In this document: in pieces, positions 55,850-64,000 of the stretch
Position numbering within the stretch: position 1 is the stretch's first letter
Layout: each line of letters starts with the position of its first letter
Assembly: GCA_964291365.2 (NCBI GenBank)
Contig: OZ220020.1
Coordinates: 248,001 to 312,000, forward strand
Direction: 5' to 3'
From: JBDWFY01 sp964291365
GTDB lineage: Bacteria > Pseudomonadota > Alphaproteobacteria > Rhizobiales > Stappiaceae
DNA length: 64,000 bases
Position numbers and translations under genes: made by a program
Notes under the pieces: model-generated
What the model was told of the DNA's origin: nothing
The model's input: only the letters and a program-made list of their open reading frames with translations
Databases searched by the model: none

Positions 55850-56425
55850 ATGACAACACAACCTGGTTCAGCATATTTTTTATCTGATCAAACTCAGAAC
55901 GAAGAAACTCATACATTGAGTGTATTAGTTGATAATGAGCCCGGAGTGCTTGCGCGCGTAATCGGTTTATTTTCAGGGCGAGGCTACAATATTGAATCTC
56001 TTACTGTTTCTGAAACTGAACATGATAAGCATATTTCCCGCATTACCATTGTTACAACTGGAACACCACAGGTATTGAATCAAGTAAGAAATTTACTTGA
56101 ACGTTTAGTACCAGTTTATAAAGTTGTTGATTTATCTATGGATGCTTGGCAGCAAAAATTTGAAAAACCACTTGAACGTGAATTAGCACTTGTAAAAGTT
56201 AGAGGAGTGGGTGAAAAACGTTTAGAATCGCTTCGGTTAGCCGAAGCGTTCAAAGCAACAGTAATTGATGCAACGACTGATCACTTTGTATTTGAGATTA
56301 CTGGACGTACAACCAAAATTGAGCAATTCATAACTATCCTCAAACCTCTTGGTTTGGTTGAAGTTTGTCGAACAGGTGTTGCTGCGGTGTCACGAGGTGC
56401 TAAGGGGATGACAGAACAAGAGTAA
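55850..56425 (+). CDS. ilvN: Acetolactate synthase small subunit
   Basis: This 191-residue regulatory subunit (IlvH/IlvN) has an N-terminal ACT domain (LSVLVDNEPGVLARVIGLFS, GRGYNIESLTVS) and a C-terminal ALS_ss_C domain (ELALVKVRG, FVFEITGRTTKIEQFI). It confers valine feedback inhibition and full activity on IlvB. The longer two-domain form is usual in Alphaproteobacteria. It is co-transcribed with ilvB. Confidence 0.94.
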   Translation: MTTQPGSAYFLSDQTQNEETHTLSVLVDNEPGVLARVIGLFSGRGYNIESLTVSETEHDKHISRITIVTTGTPQVLNQVRNLLERLVPVYKVVDLSMDAWQQKFEKPLERELALVKVRGVGEKRLESLRLAEAFKATVIDATTDHFVFEITGRTTKIEQFITILKPLGLVEVCRTGVAAVSRGAKGMTEQE

Positions 56426-56544
56426 ATTGGCATCCATTGTATCATTGCATACTAAAAATGAGGACTTTTGGAATTTGATCGAACTTATGATCAATAAAAT
56501 TAAATACATTATCACACATAACTGTATTTCAATTTAACTATACT

Positions 56545-56565
56545 TGGTTCGCAATCAGCGAACCA
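56545..56565 (+). promoter_or_regulatory. Hairpin in the ilvN-ilvC spacer
   Basis: TGGTTCGC and GCGAACCA form a perfect 8-bp stem with loop AATCA. A second possible stem, GAGGT (56575-56579) with ACCTC (56592-56596), lies before the ilvC ribosome binding site. No U tract follows, so this may be an mRNA processing or attenuation element within ilvBNC rather than a terminator. Confidence 0.5.
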
Positions 56566-56626
56566 GATTCACCTGAGGTAGATATTTAATCACCTCCTTG
56601 ATTCAACAAAACGATAGGAAACAACT

Positions 56627-57646
56627 ATGAGAGTTTATTATGACCGAGATGCTGACCTCAATCTAATCAAGAGTAAAAAGGTTGGAATTATTGGGTATGG
56701 GTCTCAAGGGCGCGCCCACGCTCTTAATCTGAAAGATTCTGGGGTAACAGATGTTACAATTGCACTACGAACAGATTCCACTACTGCACTAAAAGCAGAA
56801 GCTGATGGGTTTAAAGTGATGACGGTATCAGAAACAGCTGGTTCGACAGATCTAATGATGATGGCCGCACCTGACGAATTGCAAGGTGATATTTATAAAG
56901 AACACATTGCTCCAAACATCAAAGATGGAGCTGCCATTGCTTTTGCACACGGACTTAATATCCATTTTGGTTTGATAGAACCTAAGGATTCCGTCGACGT
57001 ATTGATGATTGCACCAAAAGGACCTGGACATACAGTACGTAGCGAATATGAAAAAGGAGGAGGTGTTCCGTGTCTAATTGCGGTTGGTCATGATGCATCC
57101 GGAAATGCACTTGACCTTGGTCTGTCATATGCTTCTGCTGTTGGCGGAGGAAGGTCAGGAATCATTGAAACCACCTTCAAAGAAGAATGCGAAACTGATC
57201 TCTTTGGCGAACAGGCGGTACTATGCGGCGGGTTAGTTGAATTGATTCGCGCTGGTTTTGAAACCCTCGTTGATGCTGGGTATGCCCCCGAAATGGCCTA
57301 CTTTGAATGTCTCCATGAAGTAAAATTAATTGTTGATCTAATTTATGAAGGTGGCATCGCTAACATGAACTATTCCATATCCAATACCGCTGAATGGGGT
57401 GAATATGTGTCAGGACCGCGAATTGTTAATGATGAAACCAAAGCTGAAATGAAACGGATATTAAATGAAATTCAAAACGGTCAATTCACATCGCAATGGA
57501 TGCAAGAGTATCGCGCTGGTGCGTCAAAATTTAAAGCCACCCGTCGACTAAATGATTCACATCAAATTGAAGAAGTTGGAGAAAAATTGCGAGGTATGAT
57601 GCCTTGGATCAAAAGTAACGCACTAGTTGACAAGAGCCGCAACTAA
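56627..57646 (+). CDS. ilvC: Ketol-acid reductoisomerase
   Basis: The 339-residue class I enzyme isomerises and reduces acetolactate to dihydroxyisovalerate with NADPH and Mg2+. The N-terminal Rossmann motif reads VGIIGYGSQGRAHALNLKDS. The knotted C-terminal domain carries the metal ligands in DLFGEQAVLCGG and ECLHEVKLIVDLIYEGGI. It has the typical class I length. It is separated from ilvN by 201 nt with hairpins. Confidence 0.96.
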   Translation: MRVYYDRDADLNLIKSKKVGIIGYGSQGRAHALNLKDSGVTDVTIALRTDSTTALKAEADGFKVMTVSETAGSTDLMMMAAPDELQGDIYKEHIAPNIKDGAAIAFAHGLNIHFGLIEPKDSVDVLMIAPKGPGHTVRSEYEKGGGVPCLIAVGHDASGNALDLGLSYASAVGGGRSGIIETTFKEECETDLFGEQAVLCGGLVELIRAGFETLVDAGYAPEMAYFECLHEVKLIVDLIYEGGIANMNYSISNTAEWGEYVSGPRIVNDETKAEMKRILNEIQNGQFTSQWMQEYRAGASKFKATRRLNDSHQIEEVGEKLRGMMPWIKSNALVDKSRN

Positions 57647-57669
57647 TTAAATTTCTAGTTTCATTAACC

Positions 57670-57706
57670 TTTCAAGCGATTCACAAAGGCTGTGGATCGT
57701 TTGAAA
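57670..57706 (+). terminator. Terminator-like hairpin after ilvC
   Basis: TTTCAAGCGATTCAC pairs with GTGGATCGTTTGAAA over 15 bp with two G-U pairs and a 7-nt loop (AAAGGCT). It starts 24 nt after the ilvC stop and precedes the nitrile hydratase operon. The U tract is weak. Confidence 0.55.
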
Positions 57707-57804
57707 TTCCATTGCACGTAATTTTGTAGCTAAGTTTTGGAAGCTATTCTTGTATTGTAACATTATGTAAGTTTCAAATTTCCATAAACTGGAGAATGAT
57801 CAAG

Positions 57805-58455
57805 ATGATTAAACATGAATCAACAAAAATTGCTGAAATTCATACTGAATTAAGTAGTCATCTTCCGTCTGAACCCGCACTTCGTGTAAAAGCACTTGAA
57901 AGTCTCTTAATTGAAAAAGAATTAGTTGATCCAGAAGCCATAGATAAATGGATTGAAGCATACTCTGAAGAAATTGGTCCGAAACGCGGCGCACAATTGA
58001 TTGCCCGGGCGTGGGTAAATCAGGACTTTAAGGAACTGTTGCTTTTTGATGCCCCAGCTGCGGTAGAAGAATTTGGTTTCCAAGGTTGGGCGACAGGACA
58101 CACTATTGTGTTAGAAAACACTGCGACAACTCATAATCTTGTCGTTTGTACGCTTTGCTCTTGCTATCCAATAACTCTTCTTGGTATTCCACCAAACTGG
58201 TATAAAAATGCGGCTTACCGTTCGCGCGCAGTTCGTGACCCACGCGGCGTACTTACTGAATTTGGTGTAACGCTTGAGTCAAATATTGAAGTTAAAGTTT
58301 GGGATAGTACCTCAGAGTTGAGATATATGATCATGCCACAACGACCAGTTGGAACGGAGGATTGGAACGAAGAAGATTTAGCGAAAATTGTAACACGCAA
58401 TTCAATGATTGGCACCGAACGGACGCTCTCAACTAACATAGAGGTACATAGCTAA
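57805..58455 (+). CDS. nthA: Nitrile hydratase alpha subunit, cobalt type
   Basis: The protein has about 216 residues from the ATG at 57805 (GGAG 10 nt upstream); an ATG at 57796 is too close to that site. The metal-binding claw motif VCTLCSCYP has Thr in the second position, which marks the non-corrin cobalt type (the iron type has CSLCSC). Two of these cysteines are normally oxidised to sulfinate/sulfenate. With the beta subunit it hydrates nitriles to amides. Thiocyanate hydrolase is a related alternative, but gene order alpha-beta-accessory fits nitrile hydratase. The stop overlaps the beta start by 1 nt. Confidence 0.9.
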   Translation: MIKHESTKIAEIHTELSSHLPSEPALRVKALESLLIEKELVDPEAIDKWIEAYSEEIGPKRGAQLIARAWVNQDFKELLLFDAPAAVEEFGFQGWATGHTIVLENTATTHNLVVCTLCSCYPITLLGIPPNWYKNAAYRSRAVRDPRGVLTEFGVTLESNIEVKVWDSTSELRYMIMPQRPVGTEDWNEEDLAKIVTRNSMIGTERTLSTNIEVHS

Positions 58456-59129
58456 TGGATGGAATTCATGATCTTGGTGGAAAAGAAGGTTTTGGAAAAA
58501 TAGATGTAACAGAACCTGAAGAACCTTTTCACAACGAATGGGAAGGTCGAGTGCTAGGGATAGCCCGATCAATTGCACGCGCCGAGGATTGGAGCTTAGA
58601 TTGGTTTCGACATTGTCGTGAGCTTATTGAACCAACCGACTATTTAAGTAGACCTTATTACGACCAATGGCTTCAAACATACTTAGCCATGCTGGTGAAT
58701 TCAGAAGTATTGACAATTTCAGAAATAAAACAGGGGAAAATTGATCCAAATTATCCCAAATTTCCTCAAGAGATTTCCGCGCCTTTGTCTGCTGAAAATG
58801 TCGAATCAGAAATCAAAACCGTCACCCATTACGACCGAGAATCAAATACTCCTCCAATGTTTAAAGTGGGGGAACAAGTGAAATCAATTCAATACGGAAA
58901 GACCGGCCATACCAGAATTCCAATGTATGTTCGAGATAGAGTCGGTGTAGTAAAATCATTTCGAGGAAATTTTTTGCTCCCAGATGCTGTCGCGGAATGC
59001 AAAGAAGAGTCGGAACCTCTGTACACCATAGAGTTTACAGCAATAGAACTTTGGGGGAATAAAGCTAATCCAAATGATAAAATTTTGGTTGATCTTTGGG
59101 AGAGTTATCTTGAAACCTCAACGTCCTAA
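58455..59129 (+). CDS. nthB: Nitrile hydratase beta subunit
   Basis: The 224-residue subunit starts MDGIHDLGGKEGFGKI, the hallmark of NHase beta. A helical segment RPYYDQWLQTYLAMLVNSEV follows, and a C-terminal SH3-like barrel with FKVGEQVKS, HTRIPMYVRDRVGVV and YTIEFTAIELWG. It supplies arginines that stabilise the oxidised cysteines of the alpha subunit. It is encoded directly after alpha and is of normal size. Confidence 0.9.
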   Translation: MDGIHDLGGKEGFGKIDVTEPEEPFHNEWEGRVLGIARSIARAEDWSLDWFRHCRELIEPTDYLSRPYYDQWLQTYLAMLVNSEVLTISEIKQGKIDPNYPKFPQEISAPLSAENVESEIKTVTHYDRESNTPPMFKVGEQVKSIQYGKTGHTRIPMYVRDRVGVVKSFRGNFLLPDAVAECKEESEPLYTIEFTAIELWGNKANPNDKILVDLWESYLETSTS

Positions 59130-59156
59130 TAAATTCATAATTCTAGAGACAAGATT

Positions 59157-59492
59157 ATGTTTAAACCACTGGAAACCAACGACAAAGAACCCGTATTTTC
59201 TGAACAATGGCAAGCACAAGTTCTTGCAATCGCCGAACACTTGATTCAAAAACAAAAGTTTTCTGCAATGCAATGGTCTGAAGCACTTGGACGTGAGATA
59301 AAAAAATATAAAAACAAACAAAGCGAAAATAGTAAAGAAGCATATTACAAGTCAGCACTAGCTGCTCTTGAATCTCTTGCAACAGAGCATACAAACGTTT
59401 CCATTACAGAAATAAATACTAGAAAAGAAGAATGGCGGGATGCCTATTTAAGTACCCCACACGGAACCACAGTAAGCCTAAGCAATGGTTAA
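59157..59492 (+). CDS. Nitrile hydratase accessory/activator protein
   Basis: This 111-residue protein resembles the N-terminal helical part of NHase beta (EPVFSEQWQAQVLAIAEHLI, MQWSEALGREIKKY, YYKSALAALESLA). It is typical of the P14K/NhlE-type self-subunit-swapping chaperones that deliver cobalt-loaded alpha subunit in Co-type nitrile hydratases. It lies 27 nt after the beta gene. No cobalt transporter or amidase gene is adjacent, so the amide product must be handled elsewhere. Confidence 0.82.
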   Translation: MFKPLETNDKEPVFSEQWQAQVLAIAEHLIQKQKFSAMQWSEALGREIKKYKNKQSENSKEAYYKSALAALESLATEHTNVSITEINTRKEEWRDAYLSTPHGTTVSLSNG

Positions 59493-59632
59493 TGTTTTTT
59501 CATTGACCAGTAATTGAAAATCAATGTTACAATCTAGGGTATGATGTATTTCAATTTAAAACTAGCAATTGAAGAAACTCAATTCATTTATTTAGTTAAA
59601 TTTTCTACAACAAATTTTAGGGATTCATTTAA

Positions 59633-60544
59633 ATGCCCCGTGATTAAGCAGTAATTGATGTGTTCACTGATAAAGCATTAGCAGGAAATCCACTCGCGGT
59701 TGTCTTGAATGCATCTGGTTTGGAAGATAAAACTATGCAAACAATTGCACAAGAGTTTAACCTTTCAGAAACTGTTTTCGTTTTTCCACCTAAAGCACCA
59801 ACTGACCCAACTCCTATAAGAATTTACACACCACAGCATGAACTCCCCTTTGCTGGACACCCTACAGTAGGAACAGCTATTTTATTGGGATATGAGCGAT
59901 TTCAAAACTTCAATGGTGAACTAAATGCTGTCATCACACTAGAACAGACAATAGGAGTTATAAGGTGCGGATTAGTCTTAAGATCAGATTCGTCTGGTTA
60001 TTCAGAGTTTGATGTTCCTAAATTACCGCAACAATTTGATTTCCCTTTTGGTCTAGATGAAATCGCAACGGCATTAAATATTGAACCCAGTGAAATAGGA
60101 TTTGAAAATCATGTTCCAGCTAAATTTGATGCAGGTGTTCCCTTTTATTTTGTTCCGACCAGAAATTTGGATGTCATTCGTGAAACCAAACCAAATTTAG
60201 AATATTGGAATTCATTATTTGGAAATGAAGAGTCTGATAGTGTATTTGTATATACCCGCGAAACACTAACCAGAAATTCAAATTTTCATGCAAGAATGTT
60301 TGCACCATCCATGGGAATACTTGAAGATCCCGCTACTGGCTCAGCAGTTGCTGCGTTTTCAGGTGTGATCAATTTATTTGACCAATTACCAGAAGGAATC
60401 CATAAAGTTCGCGTTGAACAAGGATATGAGATAAATAGACCAAGTCAAATTGATCTAGAAATTGAAATAGATGGAAGTAAAATTCAAAATGTACGAATTG
60501 GTGGACACGCTACAATAATTGCTCGTGGAAAGTTGTTTGTGTAG
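59633..60544 (+). pseudogene. PhzF-family epimerase/isomerase with early in-frame ochre stop
   Basis: From an ATG at 59633 (AGGGA upstream) the frame reads MPRD, TAA at 59645-59647, then AVIDVFTDKALAGNPLAVVL. That is the standard PhzF N-terminus, where an aromatic residue usually stands at the stop. The rest is complete, with the conserved glutamate in NLSETVFVF, TPQHELPFAGHPTVGTAIL and the DPATGSAVAAF signature near the end. A GTG at 59660 could start a 294-residue protein lacking the first strand but has no ribosome binding site. It may be a recent pseudogene or use the weak start. Confidence 0.7.
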
Positions 60545-60749
60545 ATTGATAAATATATTGAATAAATAGGAATTTTAAATTTTTTCTCAAATAAATTTGA
60601 AAATTGACAACAAATGTACTATGTATCTAGTTAAATAGTAAATTTAGCTGCTGAATTGCCAACTTATCTTGTAATTAGAACCTAGTCATGATACACAAAG
60701 TTGATCAAAACTCTGTTTTTGCATTAAACACGCAAATTTGCTTGCACGT

Positions 60750-60831
60750 GACAGGTTTGTTATGCACCCTCCTACTCCTTATCAGCCCCTGATTATTGAC
60801 AGACCTGTCAGTTCAGGCGGATATTCAGGGG
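60750..60831 (+). promoter_or_regulatory. Structured leader with competing stems upstream of leuA
   Basis: Mutually exclusive pairings are visible. GACAGGT (60750-60756) can pair with ACCTGTC (60803-60809), enclosing the sORF start. GACAG/CTGTC can form a local hairpin at 60798-60809. ATCAG/CTGAT (60781-60793, 3-nt loop) competes with CCCCTGA (60786-60792) pairing to TCAGGGG (60825-60831). Such alternatives suggest attenuation or a translation switch for leuA. I recognise no named riboswitch class. The rest of 60545-60923 is otherwise featureless apart from the 49-codon ORF. Confidence 0.5.
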
Positions 60832-60911
60832 AATACGACAATAACAATTTAAATTCACTGATAAACAAAGAATCAGGACAACAAAGTCTAATTCCAGATT
60901 CTAAAAAATAA
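60762..60911 (+). CDS. 49-codon small ORF in the leuA leader
   Basis: A short frame starts at ATG 60762 (ACAGG 6 nt upstream) and ends with TAA at 60911, 12 nt before leuA. The peptide begins MHPPTPYQPLIIDRPVSSGG and continues polar and Asn/Ser-rich, ending PDSKK. It has no run of Leu codons, so it is not a classical leucine leader peptide, and no membrane or signal segment is present. Its base composition is less AT-rich than the surrounding spacer. It may be a translated leader coupled to leuA or a small protein. Confidence 0.45.
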   Translation: MHPPTPYQPLIIDRPVSSGGYSGEYDNNNLNSLINKESGQQSLIPDSKK

Positions 60912-60923
60912 AGGGTGTAAACA

Positions 60924-62525
60924 ATGGAATTAACAACACAAAATACTGAAAGTGATCAATCTTCGCAACATGAGCATGTGCGAATTTTTGATACTACGTT
61001 GCGCGATGGTGAACAATCACCAGGTGCATCAATGTCTTTGGACGAAAAAGTTCAAATTGCCAGTCTTTTGGATGAAATGGGGGTAGATATCATCGAGGCT
61101 GGGTTTCCTATTGCCTCAAATGGTGATTTTGAAGCGGTTAGCGAGATTGCAAAACTTGCAAAAAACTCTGTGATTTGTGGATTATCTCGCGCCTCAGTTG
61201 GCGATATTGATCGGGCCGCGGAAGCATTGGTTCATGCCGAGCGACGAAGAATTCATACGTTTATTTCTACATCTCCAGTTCATATGAAATACAAGTTACA
61301 ATTGGAACCAGAGGCTGTTTACGAAAAAGTAATTAGTTCGGTTTCACGAGCTCGAGACCATACCGATGATGTGGAATGGAGTCCAGAAGATGGTACACGG
61401 ACCGAACATGATTTCTTGTGTCGTTGCGTGGAAGCTGCAATCAATGCAGGTGCTACAACTGTCAATATTCCAGACACAGTTGGATACACTGTTCCAAACG
61501 AGTACTTTGAATTGATTGAAATGTTAAAATCACGTGTCCCTAACATTGACAAAGCAGTCATATCCGTTCATTGCCATAACGATTTGGGAATGGCGGTCGC
61601 AAATTCATTGGCAGGCGTGAAAGCCGGTGCCCGTCAAATTGAATGTACAATTAATGGAATTGGTGAACGTGCTGGAAACGCCGCATTAGAAGAAGTGGTG
61701 ATGGCAATTCGCACTAGAAAGGATATCATTCCATTCACTACTAACATAGACACACCAATGTTAATGCAGACATCTAAGTTGGTCTCAGCAGCATCAAGTT
61801 TTCCAGTTCAATACAATAAGGCGATTGTTGGAAAAAATGCTTTCGCACATGAAAGCGGTATCCACCAAGATGGTATGTTAAAGAATGCTGAAACTTATGA
61901 AATTATGCGACCGGAAGATGTTGGTGTTAGACAAACTTCATTAGTATTAGGTAAACATTCTGGTCGCCATGCGTTGAAAGAAAAATTGTCGGAATTAGGT
62001 TATGAAATGGGCGATAATGCATTTGAAGTCTTGTTTCATCGCTTCAAGGAACTTGCCGACCGGAAAAAACATATCTATGACGAGGACGTTCAAGCATTAG
62101 CTGATAGCGAAATCATCCAACACAACGAACGAATAAAATTAATTTCAATGTCTGCCGTAGCAGGAACAAGTGGACCACAATCTGCCACAGTTACTTTAGA
62201 AATTGACGGTTCTGAACACACTAGCGAAGAAACTGGAGACGGTCCCGTTGATGCTATGTTCAATGCAATCAAGACAATAACCTCGCACACAGGGAAATTA
62301 ACTTCGTATCAAGTTTCAGCAGTAACCGGTGGAACTGATGCTCAAGCTGAGGTTGCTGTTCACCTTGAGGATAATGGGAAAGTAAGTACCGGGAAAGCAG
62401 CAGATACCAATACATTGGTTGCATCCGCTCGTGCCTATATTACTGCCGTGAATAGATTGCTTTATCGGGATCAAAAAGTTGATCCAAATCAGTTCCAGGA
62501 ACCTGAAAAATTGCGCCAAGCATAG
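60924..62525 (+). CDS. leuA: 2-isopropylmalate synthase
   Basis: The 533-residue enzyme catalyses the first committed step of leucine synthesis from 2-oxoisovalerate and acetyl-CoA. The TIM-barrel signature is RIFDTTLRDGEQSPGASMSL, metal-binding His appear in SVHCHNDLGMAVANSL, and GKHSGRHALKEKL marks the linker. The C-terminal leucine-sensing regulatory domain (SGPQSATVTLEIDGS) is complete. GGGTG upstream is the ribosome binding site. It sits near ilvBNC but in a separate transcription unit with its own leader. Confidence 0.95.
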   Translation: MELTTQNTESDQSSQHEHVRIFDTTLRDGEQSPGASMSLDEKVQIASLLDEMGVDIIEAGFPIASNGDFEAVSEIAKLAKNSVICGLSRASVGDIDRAAEALVHAERRRIHTFISTSPVHMKYKLQLEPEAVYEKVISSVSRARDHTDDVEWSPEDGTRTEHDFLCRCVEAAINAGATTVNIPDTVGYTVPNEYFELIEMLKSRVPNIDKAVISVHCHNDLGMAVANSLAGVKAGARQIECTINGIGERAGNAALEEVVMAIRTRKDIIPFTTNIDTPMLMQTSKLVSAASSFPVQYNKAIVGKNAFAHESGIHQDGMLKNAETYEIMRPEDVGVRQTSLVLGKHSGRHALKEKLSELGYEMGDNAFEVLFHRFKELADRKKHIYDEDVQALADSEIIQHNERIKLISMSAVAGTSGPQSATVTLEIDGSEHTSEETGDGPVDAMFNAIKTITSHTGKLTSYQVSAVTGGTDAQAEVAVHLEDNGKVSTGKAADTNTLVASARAYITAVNRLLYRDQKVDPNQFQEPEKLRQA

Positions 62526-62602
62526 TAACCAATTAGGGTACAACAAGTACCCCTCTTTCTCTACCATAAATAATATCAAAAGAAACAGCTAAGGATAACA
62601 AA

Positions 62603-62947
62603 ATGATTGCTGTCATATTTGAATTTGAACCAGATTCAAACAAGTTGGATTCTTATTGGGAAATCGCAACAAAACTCGGCAAAGAGCTGGAATCTATTGA
62701 TGGATTCATTTCAATAGAGAGATTTCAAAGCGTCACCAATCCGGAAAAATTTTTATCCCTTTCAACTTGGAGAGATGAAGAGGCAATCGAAAATTGGCGA
62801 ACTAAAGCTTCGCATCGTAAAGCACAGAGTACTGGTCGAGCTGAATTGTTTAATAATTATCGCCTGCGGGTTGCTGGTGTTATCAGAGATTACGGAAAAT
62901 TTGACCGTGTACAAGTGCCAATAGACAGCAAAAAATATCACCTATAA
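62603..62947 (+). CDS. Antibiotic biosynthesis monooxygenase (ABM) fold protein
   Basis: The 114-residue ferredoxin-like alpha/beta protein of the ABM/heme-degrading superfamily reads MIAVIFEFEPDSNKLDSYWE, DGFISIERFQSV, FLSLSTWRDEEAIENWR and SHRKAQSTGR. Such small dimeric proteins include quinol monooxygenases and many of unknown role. It lies 77 nt after leuA and could be co-transcribed, but no functional link is evident. Confidence 0.8.
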   Translation: MIAVIFEFEPDSNKLDSYWEIATKLGKELESIDGFISIERFQSVTNPEKFLSLSTWRDEEAIENWRTKASHRKAQSTGRAELFNNYRLRVAGVIRDYGKFDRVQVPIDSKKYHL

Positions 62948-63001
62948 TTCATTCGCAAGACATCACATGTCTCAACCCATAGAACTTGACTTCTCAAATT
63001 A

Positions 63002-63976
63002 TTACGTTCGTCTCGGAATTTCACCACACAAATACCAGAGTATAGGTTCTACCCATTCCTGAAAATGTAATTGCCAGTAATTTGAATCAATAAATTCTCT
63101 GAATTTTTCCTGTGCTTCTGAGTTATCTACAAAAACCTTCAAAGGATTGTCACCAAATTTTTCAAATTTAGTTCTTTGATTTTTAGATTGCTTATTTTGT
63201 AAGTATTTTTGAATAAATTTTTTCAAATCAGGAGACTCACAACATTCCATCATTTCGCTGAGATATACCCCTTTCTTTGATTTGGTATCAAAATACAACC
63301 AAATACACTTACCTTTTTCAGTGCAATTTTGAATTTCAATGAGTTTGCTAAGAAATTTAGTATCTGATTGAGGATACATCAGTTTAAATATTTCCAGCGA
63401 CAAAAAATTTTCAGCTTCTCGACCCGGAGTAACTGCTACAAAACCCAAAAAATCATCTGAGACTTTTTTGTTATAGGCTTTCATTACTTCATTATCGTTG
63501 TCGTCCGAAATGTAATCAGTATCTCGGTCACAAACACAAAGGACCATTTCTTTTCGGTCCATTAAGCGGAGAAGTAATTTTTTCATAAAGTCCTTACCAT
63601 CACCGTGATGTGGGTCAAACATCAGTAATCCTAATTCATCGTTTTTATTTGCTAAGTCCTGAAAAATTTGACGATAGAAATCGCCATCATAGATCTCATT
63701 TTCCACAAGTAATTTGATCTTTGGAAGTTTTAGACCGTTCACAAAATTCAAATAGCTTACATTCCATTTATACCCTTTCCGCTTAAAAAATTCTTTTTGA
63801 ACGAAGGACACAGTCAAAGAACATGGTAACGTTTTAACCTTATCTCCTAATTTCACACTATTCACCAATACCTGAAATAACTGCTCCTTATCCTTTTTGT
63901 ACAATTCAATATTTTTGTTTACCCACAATACTAACTCTCTCTCCATAAAAACCCGATGATTTCCTTCATGACTCAC
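63002..63976 (-). CDS. TOPRIM-like/DUF4435-type protein, orphan
   Basis: The 324-residue protein has a central TOPRIM-like core: LLVENEIYDGDFYRQIF (acidic Glu), LLMFDPHHGDGKDF, VLCVCDRDTDYIS (the DxD motif) and PGREAENFLSLEIF (further acidic residues). The layout resembles the nuclease domains of OLD-family and DUF4435 proteins, but no ATPase domain is fused and none is adjacent inside the window. The N-terminal 80 residues are helical and basic. It might be part of a defence or DNA-repair module whose partner lies beyond the right edge. Family name is tentative. Confidence 0.6.
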   Translation of the reverse strand: MSHEGNHRVFMERELVLWVNKNIELYKKDKEQLFQVLVNSVKLGDKVKTLPCSLTVSFVQKEFFKRKGYKWNVSYLNFVNGLKLPKIKLLVENEIYDGDFYRQIFQDLANKNDELGLLMFDPHHGDGKDFMKKLLLRLMDRKEMVLCVCDRDTDYISDDNDNEVMKAYNKKVSDDFLGFVAVTPGREAENFLSLEIFKLMYPQSDTKFLSKLIEIQNCTEKGKCIWLYFDTKSKKGVYLSEMMECCESPDLKKFIQKYLQNKQSKNQRTKFEKFGDNPLKVFVDNSEAQEKFREFIDSNYWQLHFQEWVEPILWYLCGEIPRRT

Positions 63977-64000
63977 ATTTAATATGTAAACAAAAAATTC

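Overview
The window is strongly AT-rich, densely coded, single-chromosome-like bacterial DNA. The gene set points to an alphaproteobacterium, probably a free-living marine or other aquatic lineage: a DUF2125 protein, a DgcN/DgcA D-glutamate pair, an Entner-Doudoroff operon next to an Frc-type sugar ABC transporter with a ROK regulator, isoquinoline-oxidoreductase-like molybdenum hydroxylases, and a polyamine uptake and gamma-glutamyl-putrescine route. This placement is inferred from gene content; no rRNA is present.

Layout. 0.3-3.3 kb: a secreted hexapeptide-repeat protein, then a DUF6932-XRE/ImmA pair in which each gene is cut by one in-frame stop. 3.9-5.9 kb: dgcN-dgcA. 6.2-8.6 kb: an intact three-gene cassette ending in a ComEC-like metallo-beta-lactamase (MBL) hydrolase. 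9.0-14.4 kb: iorA/iorB-like molybdenum hydroxylase, a frameshifted DUF2125 gene and a threonine/serine dehydratase. 14.5-16.9 kb: a diverged second copy of the MBL cassette whose MBL gene carries an in-frame TAA. 17.6-23.5 kb: SDR protein, thiD, an orphan CoxL-like subunit and fadD. 23.7-34.5 kb: ROK regulator, sugar ABC transporter, then zwf-edd-eda-pgi. 34.9-37.9 kb: glycine-zipper lipoprotein, divergent ald/lrp, DUF6152-DUF6644. 38.0-40.4 kb: a segmental duplication with an AbiE-type toxin-antitoxin module (toxin broken) at its centre. 40.7-43.0 kb: GST and GMC oxidoreductase. 43.1-52.8 kb: potDABC, an enolase-superfamily gene, and puuA-spuC-puuB. 52.9-53.6 kb: tRNA-Lys(CUU) and a BrnT/BrnA remnant. 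53.9-62.5 kb: ilvB-ilvN-ilvC, a cobalt-type nitrile hydratase operon, a PhzF gene with an early stop, and leuA behind a structured leader holding a 49-codon ORF. The window ends with a small monooxygenase-fold protein and a TOPRIM-like protein.

How it fits together. Sugars taken up by the Frc-like transporter can be fed through the Entner-Doudoroff genes beside it. Polyamines imported by PotABCD can be gamma-glutamylated, oxidised and transaminated by the PuuA/PuuB/SpuC set. IlvBNC and LeuA serve branched-chain amino acid synthesis.

The most striking feature is accessory. Almost every toxin-antitoxin or defence-like locus here (DUF6932/ImmA, MBL cassette 2, AbiE toxin, MbcA-like duplicate, BrnTA) shows a clear lesion, mostly in-frame TAA or TAG codons inside well-kept reading frames, and often at positions where a relative or a family member has glutamine. 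The paired MBL cassettes are the best candidate for an undescribed system.
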